From NCBI GenBank assembly GCA_016801885.1, contig CM028886.1, forward strand, positions 777,001-841,000: a stretch of 64,000 nt of DNA, read 5' to 3'. Source of the stretch: Toxotes chatareus (taxonomy: Eukaryota; Chordata; Actinopteri; Toxotidae). The number at the start of each line of letters is the position of its first letter. Position 1 is the first letter of the stretch. Position numbers and translations under genes: made by a program. This document shows positions 11,695 through 23,400 of this stretch, piece after piece. The notes below the pieces were generated by a model. The model saw only the letters and a list, made by a program, of their open reading frames with translations. It made no database searches and was not told where the DNA came from.

Positions 11695-13050
11695 ATTCAT
11701 CCAGGTCATAGTTCTCTCTTTGAAAATTGAATCGAAGGCAACTGGACATATGTTTGTCTGGGAAGACGTTTAGCCTCTTATCCAAGGGGCTTCATCAGTT
11801 CATACGCATCGGTCTATCTAGTCCGCACTAGTCTGACCAAGAAAGTGGAGTAAGACCCAGGTATTTAACCTGTTGTGGGTGGGACCACCAAAGTACCTGT
11901 GAAAGTACTGGTTTCACCTGACCATTGTTGTGGTCCCCAGTGAGCGACAGTCGTCAGGCTCATGTGACCTAGTTTGTGTCTCATGTGAGCGACAGTCGTT
12001 AGGGTTGGTTGAGTCCCTGGTGGATGACGCTTCGTTGAGAGTCGTCTGAGGTTAAGTTGTTTACTCTCCTGGGTACACATGAAAGGGCTACATTGTAAAT
12101 GGGGGATAGGTGGTGTCATGACCCCCTCCTCTGTTTAGTGAAGGTTTTTCCACTTTCACATAGATGGCTTCTTTGACTCCTCTCTCAAACCATCTGTCCT
12201 CCTTGTCCAGGATTTTGACATTGCTGTCCTCAAAGGAGTGTGCTTTTTCCTTTAGATGTGAGTAGACAGCTGAGACCGGACCCGAGGAGTTAGCCCTTCT
12301 GTGTTGGGCCATGCGTTTGTTCAACGGTTGTTTAGTTTCCCCAATGTATAGGTCCTTGCATTCCTCACTGCATTTGACCGCATATATTAGGTTGCTTTTA
12401 TGATTGTGTGGTATCTTGTCTTTGGGGTGTACCAGTTTCTGTCTGAGAGTGTTGCTGGGTTTGAAACATACAGGAATTTGATGTTTGTTAAAAATCCTCC
12501 TGAGTTTCTCTGAGACCCCAGACACGTATGGAATGACAATGTTTTTGCGTTTATCTTCCATATTCTCAGCATCCTCCCGTTTGTATTCTTTCTGGAGCGT
12601 GTTGTTTTGCCAAACGACCAACTCGGGATAGCCACAAGTTTTCAGAGCTCCTTTATATGTTTATGTTCTTCTGCTTGGGCCCGAGTGGAGGTTGGTATGT
12701 TGTCAGCCCTGTGTTGCAAGGTTCTGATAACTCCCAGTTTGTGCTCCAGTGGATGATGTGAGTCAAAAAGTAGGTATTGATCGGTGTGTGTGGGTTTCCT
12801 GTATACCCCAATGTGGAGGCTCCCTTCCTCAGCAAGGTGAACGTCACAGTCTAGGAATGGTAGGTGGTTATCTTTGACATCTTCTCTTGTGAATTTGATG
12901 TTTTTGTCCACAGAGTTGATATGTTCAGTGAAAGCTTGTAAGTCTTGGGTTTTGATTTTTACCCATGTGTCGTCCACATACCTAAACCAGTGACTTGGAG
13001 GTGTACCCTTGAATGAGTTAAGGGCCTTTCTCAGGTCCCCGTCAGCGCTG
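11695..13050 (-). mobile_element. Penelope-like retroelement fragment, copy 2
   Basis: This is the duplicate of the fragment at 7916-9270, with the same 5' truncation next to the RT YVDD box (near 12980). The identical truncation point shows that it arose by duplication of the whole unit rather than by a second insertion. Its reading frame is broken near 12620-12645. Confidence 0.8.
12088..12977 (-). pseudogene. Broken RT/GIY-YIG frame of the Penelope-like element, copy 2
   Basis: The RT-end part is open at 12642-12977 and the endonuclease part at 12088-12621, in different frames. The break comes from one-base differences relative to copy 1 around 12575-12650 (homopolymer changes in runs of C or G). 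Downstream, the endonuclease motifs LYIGETKQ and NKRMAQHRR are unchanged. The C-terminus also differs from copy 1 because of small changes near 12115-12150. It is non-functional. Confidence 0.8.
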
Positions 13051-15474
13051 GAGTTCAGAGTTGTGGCTGTTTTCTGTCAGCACTGATCCAAACATGAGCT
13101 CCATACATTGAAATAACAAATTCCTTGGTTTAGATTAGGCAGAGCACAAACATCTGCCTTTCAAACACTGCAATCACCAGCGGTAAATCACGCTGGAGGG
13201 AAGAATATCCACAGCACCGGTGTTTGGTAATGTAAAGCAGTGGGGGCCACATCCAGGGGCCGGGGAGATTGGGTGTCCTTGGTGTTTGACAGGGACATTA
13301 CAGCACACAGCTGAAGCTGGGGGGCTTCAAAAGCTGTGGATTTTTTTTTTCCCTCCAAACATTAAGACAAGTTGCACATGTTAGTGTTTTGCAGCACAGT
13401 ATAGACTTACACTGGGCTGCCTGTAGATTCTGCACTCTGACTGACCTCCATGTTCCTGCTGTTAGATCCGTTTCTGACTTTGAATTCTCTCTTTGAAAGT
13501 TCACCTTCTCTTCATCTGTGACATACAGAACAGTAAAGAATCATAAACAGCCTAAAATAACTTGGTCAGCCCACCTTCTTATTAGTGGAACATAGCTCCC
13601 TTTTATGGAGGCATATTTTTATGAGCTCTATTAGATACATTACAGGCCCAAAAGTAAGTGGACATGTTCTTCCCATATGTAATAGTTGCACATCTCATCC
13701 CAGAACCATGGGCATTGATGTGCTGCTGGATCAGCCTCCGCTCTTCTGGTCTCAGACTTTAAATCAGATGTTGAAATCTGGCTTCAGGGATTTTACCTCC
13801 TGTTCACACATATGGAATGTCAGGCTACAAAGCGCCGGCACTTCATCTGCTGGTTCTTTTCTCAACTTAAAGAAAATGTATTATACATTTCAGAAACAGA
13901 GAAAAATACCCCTGAACTATTCCTGAATCGTTAGAACTATGGTTTGAACAAATGTAAGCCTCAGAATTCATTCACAATGAGCATGGTCACTGTGGCTGGA
14001 GATCTGGAGAGATAAGTGTTACACTGAATAAAATATGGAGTAATGTATAATTAAGGTTATGCAACAAGAACATGTGGTTAAAGTGAACAAATCACTGTCA
14101 GAGTTAGAGCTAGGGTTCAGTGAACGGTGAACATGAGATGGAAACTCTGGTCTCCTGCATGAAAAGCACTGTACAAAAAGCATTCAGTATGAATGTGTTT
14201 CCTTCGGATACTGGTCTGGGTTTACAATATACTGGTTCTCATCAGTACCAGTATACCAGTAAGTTCTTCAGTTCCTGAGCAATTTGTTTCTCTTATTCAC
14301 GTCCCAGGAGCTTGTTGGAACATAAAGACCGGTGCTGACGTTTCAGGTGCTGGTAAAGTGTTTTTATCATTCATCCAATGTGCAGCAAAGAGAAACCAGC
14401 ACCGGTTCTCCTCAGTACACGGGTTTTCAGGTACCTGTCAGGTGGGTTGTCCCAGCATCTTGGAGAACCTGACTCAGGTCCTCTGTGCATTTAGTCTCAG
14501 TGTCTCTGAGCTCAGGGCTCTGTGGGTCCAGTCCATCTGCTGCAGGACTCCTGTTCTTCTGGTCTGTGGAGACGGTTCTTCATGGTGAGAAGTGAAGTGA
14601 GATGACATAGAAAAGGCATCCGGACTTTGATCACCTGGTCAGTGCAATCAGCGGCTTTCAGATGTGTTTTATCAGACAGAGTGGGAGTGAGGGGCCAGTG
14701 ATGGCTGAGGCAGAGAGATGAAGTAAACAACTCTGCCTGTTCAAACGTGCTCTCAAGATGTGAATCTAACTGCTGTGGTTGGAGTAATCTCAGCCTTGTC
14801 CAGGGTCGGTCCTAATTGGGATGCTGGTGGTCCTGCGAGGCAGGAGGCCTCTTGGTGGTACTGGGAAGAAATTATGGCTGTGAGCTGTGAGCTCCGTTAT
14901 TGGCCTTTTATATACATTCTTCTCGTTAAAGGCGGTCTGTGAGTCTTTGACGGCACCCTTGTTGTGATCTTTAAGGGCACGTTCTTTGATCTGATAGCAA
15001 ATCGAGTAATTTCGGCCAAGAATTCAGAGCAATCAAACTCATTCCAGCTGTGCAGGTAATCCCTGTAGAGCAGCAGTCTGAGACCCTGAGCTCAGAGACT
15101 TTAACCTCCACAGTCCTGCTTCCTCCTCTGCTCTTGTGTATCATGAATTTTTATAGTCGTCTTGATTGTATACAGATTGATCCCACATACCATATATCTG
15201 GATCTGGGTGGAAGGCGGGTACAGTGTTGGTACCTGATTTTGATTCAGTCTTGGTTTTAGTCATTTGACATTTTCATCTGGTTTTTATCATCGTGCATTT
15301 TTATTCTCTTCTGGCAGATGTTGTTTGATGTGTACGGTCCTCCATCCCTCTGAGGCTGGATTCATTCACTTGCTCTCTGAAACATCCTTGGCTCCTTAAA
15401 GCAAAATGATACCTGCTTGAAGACTTTGTGACCAGGGCCATCATGTGCTCCGAGTTCTGCCAGTTGATTAAGTT

Positions 15475-18400
15475 GATTTCTGCAGTCGTTGCTGCTTCTT
15501 GTCTAGTTTTTAGTGGGATTGCAGATGATTTCAGTCCATAAATCTGTTTTTTTTTCCTTCCAAGAAACAGTAATGTCAGCCCATAGGCAGAGTGATCTGA
15601 TTACTCTGGTATCTCACTCCGGGGACCAGGGCTGTGGGCTTGAATCCCTAATTGAATCCATTTGTCTTCAGGTTTCAACATCTGTGGCAAAAGTTCAAAA
15701 TGACTTTACTAATTTTTGATCATCTGAGAGCGAACCCTGAAAATCCTCCAGCACTGTATGGTCATTTCTGGAGTTGCTGAAACTGAGAAAATTTCACTTG
15801 GAACAACTGGAATTATCCCACTGCACTGACACACTTCTTCTCCAAGTAGGAATATGAGCTATTACCGTAGTGACTTGTTAATTGAATCCCCATAAGCACG
15901 TAACGCCCAGTTCACGAGAGTAAAAAAGCCTGACGTGCTGCCCCTTTAAGGGTCAGACAGCCGGGTTCAGTCCCACTGAAGCTCTGCCAGTGTTGCTTTC
16001 AGACCCCATGCAGGACAAACCTGGACTGACTCCAGACCAAAACCTCTGCTTAGAACCAAACTGCAGCTTCCAAACTCCAAAATCAACTTATTGGAAGCTG
16101 ATTCACTGTTTTACTTTTTCACCTCATGCAGCGTCGTCGCAGCGCGGGAGCGAGCACAGATTCAGTTTGAAGTTCTGCACACAGGGATTCAGATACGAGG
16201 ACAAATGTCTGTCACAGCAGCACCGTGCCCTTTGTCTTCACATTCAGATCTAAGCAGCATCATCGTTTAATGTGGTTGCTTCATGAGAAAAGGCAGAAGG
16301 TTGTAACTCAGAGCTGTGGGATTCAGTTTGGATGCCACATCCTTTTTCAGTGGAACTGACAGACACAGATTATTACACACACTGTGCTTTCTGAAGCACT
16401 GAGGTGTTAATCGTTCCCAGTCAGCTCACGCAAACATTTCTGCTCTGACCCAGGAAACACTTATGGCAAATTTTTGTAAAATGAATAATTGGGTGAGAAA
16501 ATTTAGGCTGAATCAACAGATTCATTGATCAGTCATCAGAAAACAAACTGACAGCTATTTTAATGATCAATTCATTATCAGTAAATCTAAGTTTTAAATT
16601 TTATAGGAAGTCAGTCAGTATGAGGAATACGGGCAGAGCTCCACCCATTTTCACATCTGTGCACATCTGGCCAGTGACTGAGGGAATTAGACATGACTGT
16701 AGGTTACTGAGTTACATGTGGGTGATGCAAACCTCCCTGTCCGATCATCTGTCCGGAGCTGCTGAGAGGTCAGACTCTGGCTTTCAGCCGAGCTCCAGTG
16801 AAACACTGCACTGTACTGTCATCAGTGTGTCAGGGAGAGGAAATCCTTATGATTCTCCAGCACTCTCTGCTCAGCCCGAGTTCAGTTTGGACTGAGCCTC
16901 CAAACAATGAGGCCCCACATTTTTTTTTTAACATCAAACATTTCCTCTGTACAGCTGAACCGGAAAGAGCTGCTCAAACTCTGGCTAAATAAATAAAATT
17001 GGAGTGGAGCGCGGAGGTCCGTGTAAATAGACTTGTATGGATAAGCGATGCAGAGACCCTCCTTTCAATCAGCCTGACAGTGGAGCGCTCTGCTCTGATT
17101 ACCTTCACATGCTTCACATTAGTGTGAACCCCGTTACCTCCACTCGTGGGGCCTCAGCCATTTGGCAGGTGATTAAGCACAGATTTTAAACATGTTTGTG
17201 GGGGTGGGGTGGCCATGGACACAAACATGCATACATGCACAGATGGAAACTCGCACTGGCTTAACGGCCTCACATTACAGAAGGCGTATACGTGCAGTAC
17301 AAGTGCTGGTTATTGTCGTTTTTACTGCGCTGCCTTCACACTCAGTGCCCCGAGTGAAATCCTCTCCAATCCCGAAGAATCCCAGAAGAATTTCTTTGAA
17401 TTCTTCAGCAGTTGGTTCTAAACCAGCAGGCAGGAGAAAGGAGAGGAGGAGGACGGAGAGGAAGACTGAGTGGAAATGTCCTAATTTCTAACACGTGGTA
17501 GTTTAGTTTGCTCAGTAGAAAACATACAGATGTGGACAAACATTTAAAATGTTGTTATATTTCTGTGATGGCAGAACATCTGCTGGTATTTGGTCATATT
17601 GTTTTTGTCATACATCACATCCAGTGTGTTATTCTGCTGGAGATGGTGTATCATCTGTGTCCCTGCGTGTGTGGCTGTGTATGCTGATATTTCCTCTGTG
17701 AACGAAGCTCTCCAGCTCGTCTTTGTCCTGGTGTGACTATCTGAGCAGGAAGGACAGACCTAAACACAGAGCAGAGACTGGGTCGTGGGGGGAGCGAGGG
17801 AGCGGAGAGGTGGTAGAGAGCAGGTCTGCTCTGTACAGCAGAGAGATGGTGCAGTGAGAGTGGCCTCATCCAGCAAAGTCTCACGACATTTCAAATAGTT
17901 TCTCATCCATCTGACCTGTGATGTGGCCAGACAGTGTCTGCTGCCCACGGATCACGGCAGGAAATGGCAGCATCAGGCAGTAAGCACAGCCAGATGGCGC
18001 AGACTGCTCGGAGTCTTCTGGCTCTTGTGCGGCAGAAATGGTTTGAATTCATTTGGCTGCCGGAGCCGCAGGCTTCTCTGGAACTGCAGAAGAAGAAGAG
18101 GGATCATGAGCACGCTGAAGGAATTATGAAGTTTGGCTCGATTGTTGTGTGAGCTGCAGAAAGTGTTTGTTCCTGATCATCGTGTCTCTGCACAGACCAG
18201 TCCAGGATCTATGACTGAGTCTGTGTTGGATGGAGGACGAGGCAGAGAGAGTGCAGAGACTCTTTCCTTTTTATTTGGACATCTTCTTTAATTTATTTTG
18301 CATTTTACTTTACAGAGCTGCATGTTTCATTATGAGTGAGTAGAAGAAAGACTTAAAACGTGAAGGGATGAACCCGACCTGGATCTGAGCCACCTGGACC

Positions 18401-20058
18401 AGAAATCCAGACCCTTTTCTCACCAGTGGAGAAACATTTCTCTCTCTTACCCACAGTCACTCCACCTCTTCCTCTGTCTGTGACCCGTAATGACCCAGCA
18501 GTTGTCCTTGTTCTGAGTTTGACTTCTTGACACTGTCCTTCAGTCTTCTCTCTTGTTCTGAGCCACAGAAACTGTTTGACTTCATGATGCAGCGCTGACA
18601 GTCTGTCCTTCCTGGCAGTCTTCTCTGCACAGGGAGAAAGAATCTGTCCAACATGTCTCCACTGAGACGGTCCATCTGACCACTTTGACAGCAGCATCAC
18701 CTCATCGACCTCATGGAGGCGGAGCGTCTGACCTCACATCAGTCAGCTCATCCAGATGTCATGATGAGATTCTTGCTGCTCAGTGAGACAGTGCAGCGTG
18801 AACCAGTGAATATGGCTGAACAGAACCTAGAACACTTAGTGGAGGGTAGAACATTAGAACTTCATTGCTCTTCTTATCTTTTTTAAAGTTTATTCTTTGT
18901 TTAGTGCCATGAAAAATCCACACGGTGAAACAGAACATGAGGTGTTTATAGCAGGTGCACTACTTTACCTTCTCTTACGTCCCTCAGTGACGGGTTGTAG
19001 TGAATGAGTGTGTGAGACAGTGATTTTGAACACAGTCTGTCTGGAAGTGCTCTCCTGCTTCCACACAGCTGCACAATGAACGAGCCAGTGGACTGTACTG
19101 GGCTGTGATAGGCTGACAGACCTGTCAGTCACAGGCACGTACACACAACCATAATGTGACCATACATTTTAGAGTTCACAGCATGCTAGTCTCAGTTCCC
19201 CATTAGCACAGAAGTGTCCCCAAACACCAGCTTATTCACAAGGAGAGACATCGGAGGAAGGAAGACTCACGGTCCCTCAGATGGACGCTGTAAAAACACA
19301 ACGGAGGAAGGCTGGGCAGACTGCATGAAAAATAATGTCCAGAAGACAGAAAAGTTATCATTTTCATCCTGATGGTCATATCTTGTCCGCTCCCTCGTCT
19401 GCTTTGTCTCCAGTCATCGGTTCCTGTACATCAGTGGACACACACAGTCACTCCTGTGTGCTCTGATTTATTTTCTCTGCTGTAATACAGATAAGGATCG
19501 TTCGCTGATTTATTTGGTGTAATCCCAGAGCTGCAGTCGTGGTCTTACGTCACTCCTCGGAGATGAGTTCAGCTGCTTTGATGAAAACTGCAGAAGACGC
19601 CCACTTTACACACATGTGTCACCTTAAAGTGAAGTGAACCCCTTAAAATGTACTTCATTTGTTTATGAATAGCTTTTGAAATGAAACGGTTTTTAAGGGG
19701 TTTAGTTTTGTTGTTGGCCTTTTCAGATCTTGAAACACCTTGATTTGGATTGAGGTGCTTTGTAGATTTGGGTAAATTTTGCAGCTGATGGTTTTGGTAA
19801 TCGGAGTGTGATTTAAATATTTTTACGTAGCTGCATTAGATGATCTGAGTTGACTGTTGAAACAACACATGCTGTCAGTCTGATGTTAGCATGTGCACAT
19901 TGAAAGTTTTTAGTGAATTCCTCTTTTAATGTTGCATTTCCCAAAATATCAGACTGTTCTTTTTAACTTGTTTGTCTCCCGTCACACCACAGCTTAGAGG
20001 TGTTTTTATTTTGGGAAAAAGCTCACTAATGCAGAGTCATAGTGGGTGTGTCCTGTTT

Positions 20059-20093
<35 letters not shown>

Positions 20094-20208
20094 GTTGTAA
20101 CGTGACTTGCTGGAACAAACATGGCCCCCCTGCTGTGACTGAGGGCCCTCCAGATGGGAAGCAGATTGGTTCTCTGTGGTTATGGTCGTCTTTGTCTTTG
20201 TGTTGCAG
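15475..20208. other. Gene-free stretch before the collagen gene; probable 5' UTR, promoter or intron 1
   Basis: I see no domain-bearing exon on either strand. The first recognisable exon of the collagen gene has a splice acceptor (TGTTGCAG ending at 20208) in front of its ATG, so at least one non-coding 5' exon and the promoter should lie upstream. I could not place them. A (GT)n run lies at 20061-20092. Confidence 0.55.
20061..20092. repeat. (GT)n microsatellite
   Basis: A pure GT dinucleotide run of about 16 units lies just upstream of the first coding exon of the collagen gene. Confidence 0.95.
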
Positions 20209-20316
20209 GAAGAGAGAAACCCGAGAGCCATTCAGCCAGCATGGAGGGGAGGTGGGGTCTTCTCCTCAGCCTCATCATGGCAGCGTGTTTCTATGGCAAC
20301 ACTGCTCAGAAGACAG
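20209..20316 (+). CDS. col6a4: Collagen VI chain, start exon with signal peptide
   Basis: A splice acceptor ends at 20208 and the donor GTGGGT follows 20316. The ATG at 20241 opens 25 codons plus one base (phase 1), giving [19 protein letters not shown] and then NTAQKT. This is a typical signal peptide: a charged start, a leucine-rich core and small residues at the likely cleavage site. An upstream ATG at 20154 is in a sequence that mostly lies before the acceptor, so I chose 20241. The first 32 bases of the exon are 5' UTR. Confidence 0.8.
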
Positions 20317-20449
20317 GTGGGTATGATTATACAACTATGACTTAACTTCCTGCATACCAGCACGTAAAGGATCGGGCCCCTGCTTCAGCATTACATCACC
20401 CTGAACATCTGTAAAACCACTTTATACATTTTCTACAGTGTATATGCAT

Positions 20450-20482
<33 letters not shown>

Positions 20483-23400
20483 GGACTTTACAGCACAGAT
20501 GTGTGTGATAAGTTTTGAAGTTCATGTTCACTATAAACATATACGGAGCACCGTTACTAACCCTTCACAAGAATGTGTTTTCTGCTGAACACATGGATAT
20601 GATGCATTAACGGGTTCACCAAAGCACAGCATCATGGGCGTGATGGGTTTGATTACCAACAAGTCCTTAATTGTTCTCTTATGATTCCCTTAAAACCCTC
20701 TGAAACCTAATGATGGCCTGGGTTTTGTTTTTGTAGACTGAAAATCTGTATTTATCTGGAGGACTCACTGTGTGAAGTGGCCCTTTGGCGTGTCTCTGTC
20801 ATGGAGGATGGCAGCTGTAGTCAGCTTGGATTCCAGTGTAGACCCAGAGCAATGGCATTACATCCAGTGCGTTTAGAGTAGATTCCATTGTGGACCCAGA
20901 ATAACAGCAGAACCAGAGCTGGTCCCTAATCAGGATTTTCAGGACGTCCACCTGGACTCGAGGATGAGCTGATTAGAATTTGGTGGTGAAAGGTCAAGGT
21001 CACTGTGACCTCACAAAACATGTTCTTGGCCATAACTGAAGAATTCATAGGCTACTGTACTTTAATTCTGAATCCAAGATGATTGTAGCTGTTGTCCTCC
21101 ACAAAGGAGCCAGCGTGATACTCAAACAGGGATTTTGGTGGATCTTTGCTTTAAGTGCATTTCTATCTAAGTTTCGTTCGAGGAGACTTTCTTGTTTGAT
21201 CCTTGCTTTCAGAGTTATCTAACAACACGTTTCCCCCCTTAGTCCATTTTGATCCCCAACAACTACAACATTAGTTTGGATTACAGTCAACTTTTGATCA
21301 ACCTGACCAGTATTGGTATTATCATATCAATTCTTCTGTAAATTTGAATCTATTCGAAGTAACATCCAGAGGTGTTTAGGATAAGGGAAAAATCTTAAGA
21401 AAACTATTAAGGTGAAATAAGTATTTCAGGCCGTGAACGTTGAACAAGGTTTGTGTGAGATGAGGTGATGTACTGATGTTGAATACTTTGTGGTGAGAAG
21501 CAGAGGAAATGTCAGAGGAAAGGTAGGGTTGAATGAGCACTTCACGCACGTCGTTCTTCTGCTTGTACCCTCAACACTTCATGAAGGAAAAGAACACAAG
21601 CTGTAAGCAACGCAACTTTCACTTTTCATTTTTCTCACGCTTTGGCTTCCAACAGTCCACCTAAAGGTAAGTGCTTCCAGCGCAGGTCCCTGCGTCTGTC
21701 CAGAAACTATCCACAACCTTACACCCAGCTGATCATTTGTTTCCCTCTGGCTTGCACTCGCGCAGCCCCCCCACTTCCCTCTGTAGACCACACTGGCTCT
21801 CTTTCACCTCTGGCTGCCACGCTTTCGCAGAGCCAAGAACTGCTTGTGTAGTAAGAGCTTTTCCTGTAGCACCCTGTGACTTCTTTACTCCAAGACTTCA
21901 CCATGACTTGACAACCTTCCCCCTCAGTCTGCACACAAGAGGCTGTAGCTGACATCGTCTTCATGGTCGACGGCTCGTGGAGCATCGGCACCTCGAACTT
22001 CGAGCAGATCCGTCAGTTTCTTTACACGCTGGTCAACAGCTTCGACGTCGGGCCTGACCACGTCCGCATCGGCCTGGTCCAGTACAGCACCAATCCACGC
22101 ACCGAGTTCCTGCTCAACACCTATCAGAACAAAGTGGACATACTCCAGTACATCAGCAAATTGCCTTACCTGGGGGGCGGCACCCATACAGGGCAGGGTT
22201 TGGACTTCATGCTGAAAGAGCACTTTGTGGCAGCAGCTGGAAGCCGGGCTGACCAGAACGTGCCGCAGATCGCTGTGGTTATCACCGACGGCAAATCTCA
22301 AGACAATGTGGAGTCCCATGCCCAGGATCTGAAGAGAAAGGGAATTATTTTGTATGCAATTGGTATCAAAGATGCAGATGAAGACCAGCTGAAAGAGATA
22401 GCAAATGAGCCGTACAGCCAGCACGTCTACAGTGTGTCAGATTTCTCGGCTCTGCAGGGAATTTCTCAGAGCATCGTCCAGACGCTGTGCACAACTGTAG
22501 AGGAAGCCAAACGACAACTCCTGCAATTGTCTCAAGGTAAAACGTGTCATACCACACACAGCTGGTGGTGATTTCCTGATCTGACTTAAGTGTTATTTAG
22601 ATGATAGAAATGGTAGAGCCAAGACTGGTGTTTTTGTTGGAATTCCAAAAGAATTTAGTGACAGAAAATCCCCTTGACCAAGAGAGAGTGCTGATAATGA
22701 AGTGAGGTTACTCCAGTATATCAGCAGCTTTTCTGGAGCTTCTGACCTTATTTGAAATTCATTGTTGTTGCATCAAGTGGCGCCCTGTTTGAAGCTTTGG
22801 TTGTTTAATTGTAACTGACACCATCAATGAGGTGTTTCTCTAGTTTTTTTTTTCTATATTGTCTAATTGTAATATTCTAATGTGTTGCTGTTATTTTGTC
22901 CACTGTTTATATAAACCCATATGCAGCTGGTCCATAATCATTCATTTCCACACGTTCACATTAGAGCTGAGCATTTCAGACAGTTTTTATTATTATCAGC
23001 CGCTCTGTGAACTCAAGGCTGCATTAACAATGGCTTTGAAGGAAAGTAACACTTGCACAGACATGTTCCTTTTTCCTCCAGATGTTTACTTTCTTCTTCC
23101 TCCTGTCCAGAATGTGCCAAAGCTACTGTGGCCGACATCGTCTTCCTTGTCGACGGCTCCTCCAGCATCGGTATCTCTAACTTTCAGGAGGCTCAGCGGT
23201 TTCTCCAAAGTGTCATCACAGGCCTCGACATCGGCCCTGACAAAGTTCGAGTCGGCTTGGCTCAGTACAGCGATGAACCTTATCAGGAGTTCCTGCTGAA
23301 GGATCACATGGACAAGCAGTCCCTTCTGGCTGAGATAAGCTCATTTCCCTACCGAACAGGAGGCACTGAGACGGGCAAGGCCATCGACTTCCTCATAGAC

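Larger units (their letters stand above)
11695..15474. repeat. Direct tandem duplication, copy 2 (3.78-kb unit)
   Basis: This is the second copy of the unit at 7916-11694, joined head to tail with no spacer. At the junction the end of copy 1 (TTAAGTT) runs straight into the ATTCATCC start of copy 2. I see no microhomology between the sequence left of copy 1 and the sequence right of copy 2. The Penelope-like reading frame in this copy is interrupted, while that in copy 1 stays open. Confidence 0.95.

Noticed and set aside
21924..22424. 166-aa antisense frame opposite vWA exon 1 (and similar antisense frames at 25984-26796, 28802-29266, 46354-46938)
   Set aside because: They are shadow frames of well-supported vWA exons, with no domain of their own and no splice support.
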